Assembly (NCBI GenBank): GCA_964522445.1
Contig: CAZFUY010000144.1
Coordinates: forward strand, 1 to 5,395
Direction: 5' to 3'
DNA from: CAZFUY01 sp964522445
GTDB lineage: Bacteria > Pseudomonadota > Gammaproteobacteria > SZUA-229
DNA length: 5,395 nt
In this document: positions 5,215 through 5,395 of the stretch, piece after piece
How the letters are laid out: the number at the start of each line of letters is the position of its first letter
Numbering within the stretch: position 1 is the first letter of the stretch
Notes under the pieces: model-generated
The model's input: the letters and a program-made list of their open reading frames with translations, nothing else
Database searches by the model: none
Told to the model about the DNA's origin: nothing
Made by a program: the position numbers and the translations under genes

Positions 5215-5395
5215 GTTCTATGCTTCTATGACTGTTAAAGCTGTTTTTTTATTGATAATGATTCAGGGGGTATCTGTCGAAGTAAGTTCTGATATTAATA
5301 TTTTCTGGACAACAGATGGAAGGATTCTGTCTGGAAATAATGAAATTAAATTAAAAATGCAGAATGCATATTCTGGTTATAGGGTTGATAAGGGT
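5201..5395 (+). CDS. N-terminal part of a secreted protein, cut by the window edge
   Basis: The frame from ATG 5201 is open to the last base, giving 65 residues; ATG 5192, in frame, is an alternative start, and ATG 5228 would also keep a signal peptide. The N-terminus MKFHKFYASMTVKAVFLLIM then IQGVSVEVSS is a signal sequence with basic residues followed by a hydrophobic core. The visible mature part contains INIFWTTDGRILSGNNEIKL. It overlaps the previous gene by 14 bp from ATG 5201 (23 bp from 5192), pointing to coupled translation in one operon. The family cannot be named from this fragment; it is a further envelope protein of the same row. Confidence 0.7.
   Translation, partial: MKFHKFYASMTVKAVFLLIMIQGVSVEVSSDINIFWTTDGRILSGNNEIKLKMQNAYSGYRVDKG

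Noticed and set aside
1..5395. tRNA, rRNA, CRISPR array, intact insertion sequence
   Set aside because: No cloverleaf, no regularly spaced direct repeats, and no transposase-like frame were seen on either strand.

Overview
This AT-rich window reads as an accessory effector–immunity island of the type VI secretion (T6SS) kind. It most likely comes from a Gram-negative gammaproteobacterium, judged from the Tae4-type amidase, several lipoprotein signals and the Vsr remnant; no marker allows a genus call. No structural T6SS gene (vgrG, hcp, PAAR, tss) lies inside the window.

Layout. Positions 1-60 may hold the last codons of a membrane protein. Positions 159-1196, on the minus strand, form a two-gene unit: a cell-wall hydrolase (peptidoglycan-binding domain plus M23/LytM domain, no signal peptide) followed 18 bp later by a small lipoprotein that is its probable immunity partner. 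Positions 1197-1925 are a divergent spacer with a good minus-strand promoter, the degraded 3' end of a vsr-like mismatch endonuclease gene, and a weaker plus-strand promoter. From 1926 to the right edge everything runs on the plus strand: a Tae4-family amidase gene broken by a one-base frameshift, an overlapping lipoprotein gene (probable cognate immunity), then four unrelated small genes whose products all start with a signal peptide, lipoprotein signal or membrane anchor. The last runs off the window.

How they work together (inference). Two peptidoglycan-attacking toxins, one M23 endopeptidase-like and one NlpC/P60-like amidase, sit back to back, each followed by a periplasmic protein able to protect the producer. 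The run of unrelated envelope proteins after tae4 looks like an orphan-immunity array. A 3' fragment of a second copy of the M23-side lipoprotein, embedded in inverted orientation at about 2847-2915, shows that immunity genes have been shuffled here by recombination.

The island shows much decay: a frameshift in tae4 at a T4 run just before UGA, an amber codon in one signal peptide (3563-3565), an opal codon in another secreted gene (4149-4151), a likely A7-tract frameshift at the start of a third gene, and a nonsense-bearing vsr remnant. Sequencing error, mutation or (for tae4) programmed +1 frameshifting cannot be told apart from sequence alone.
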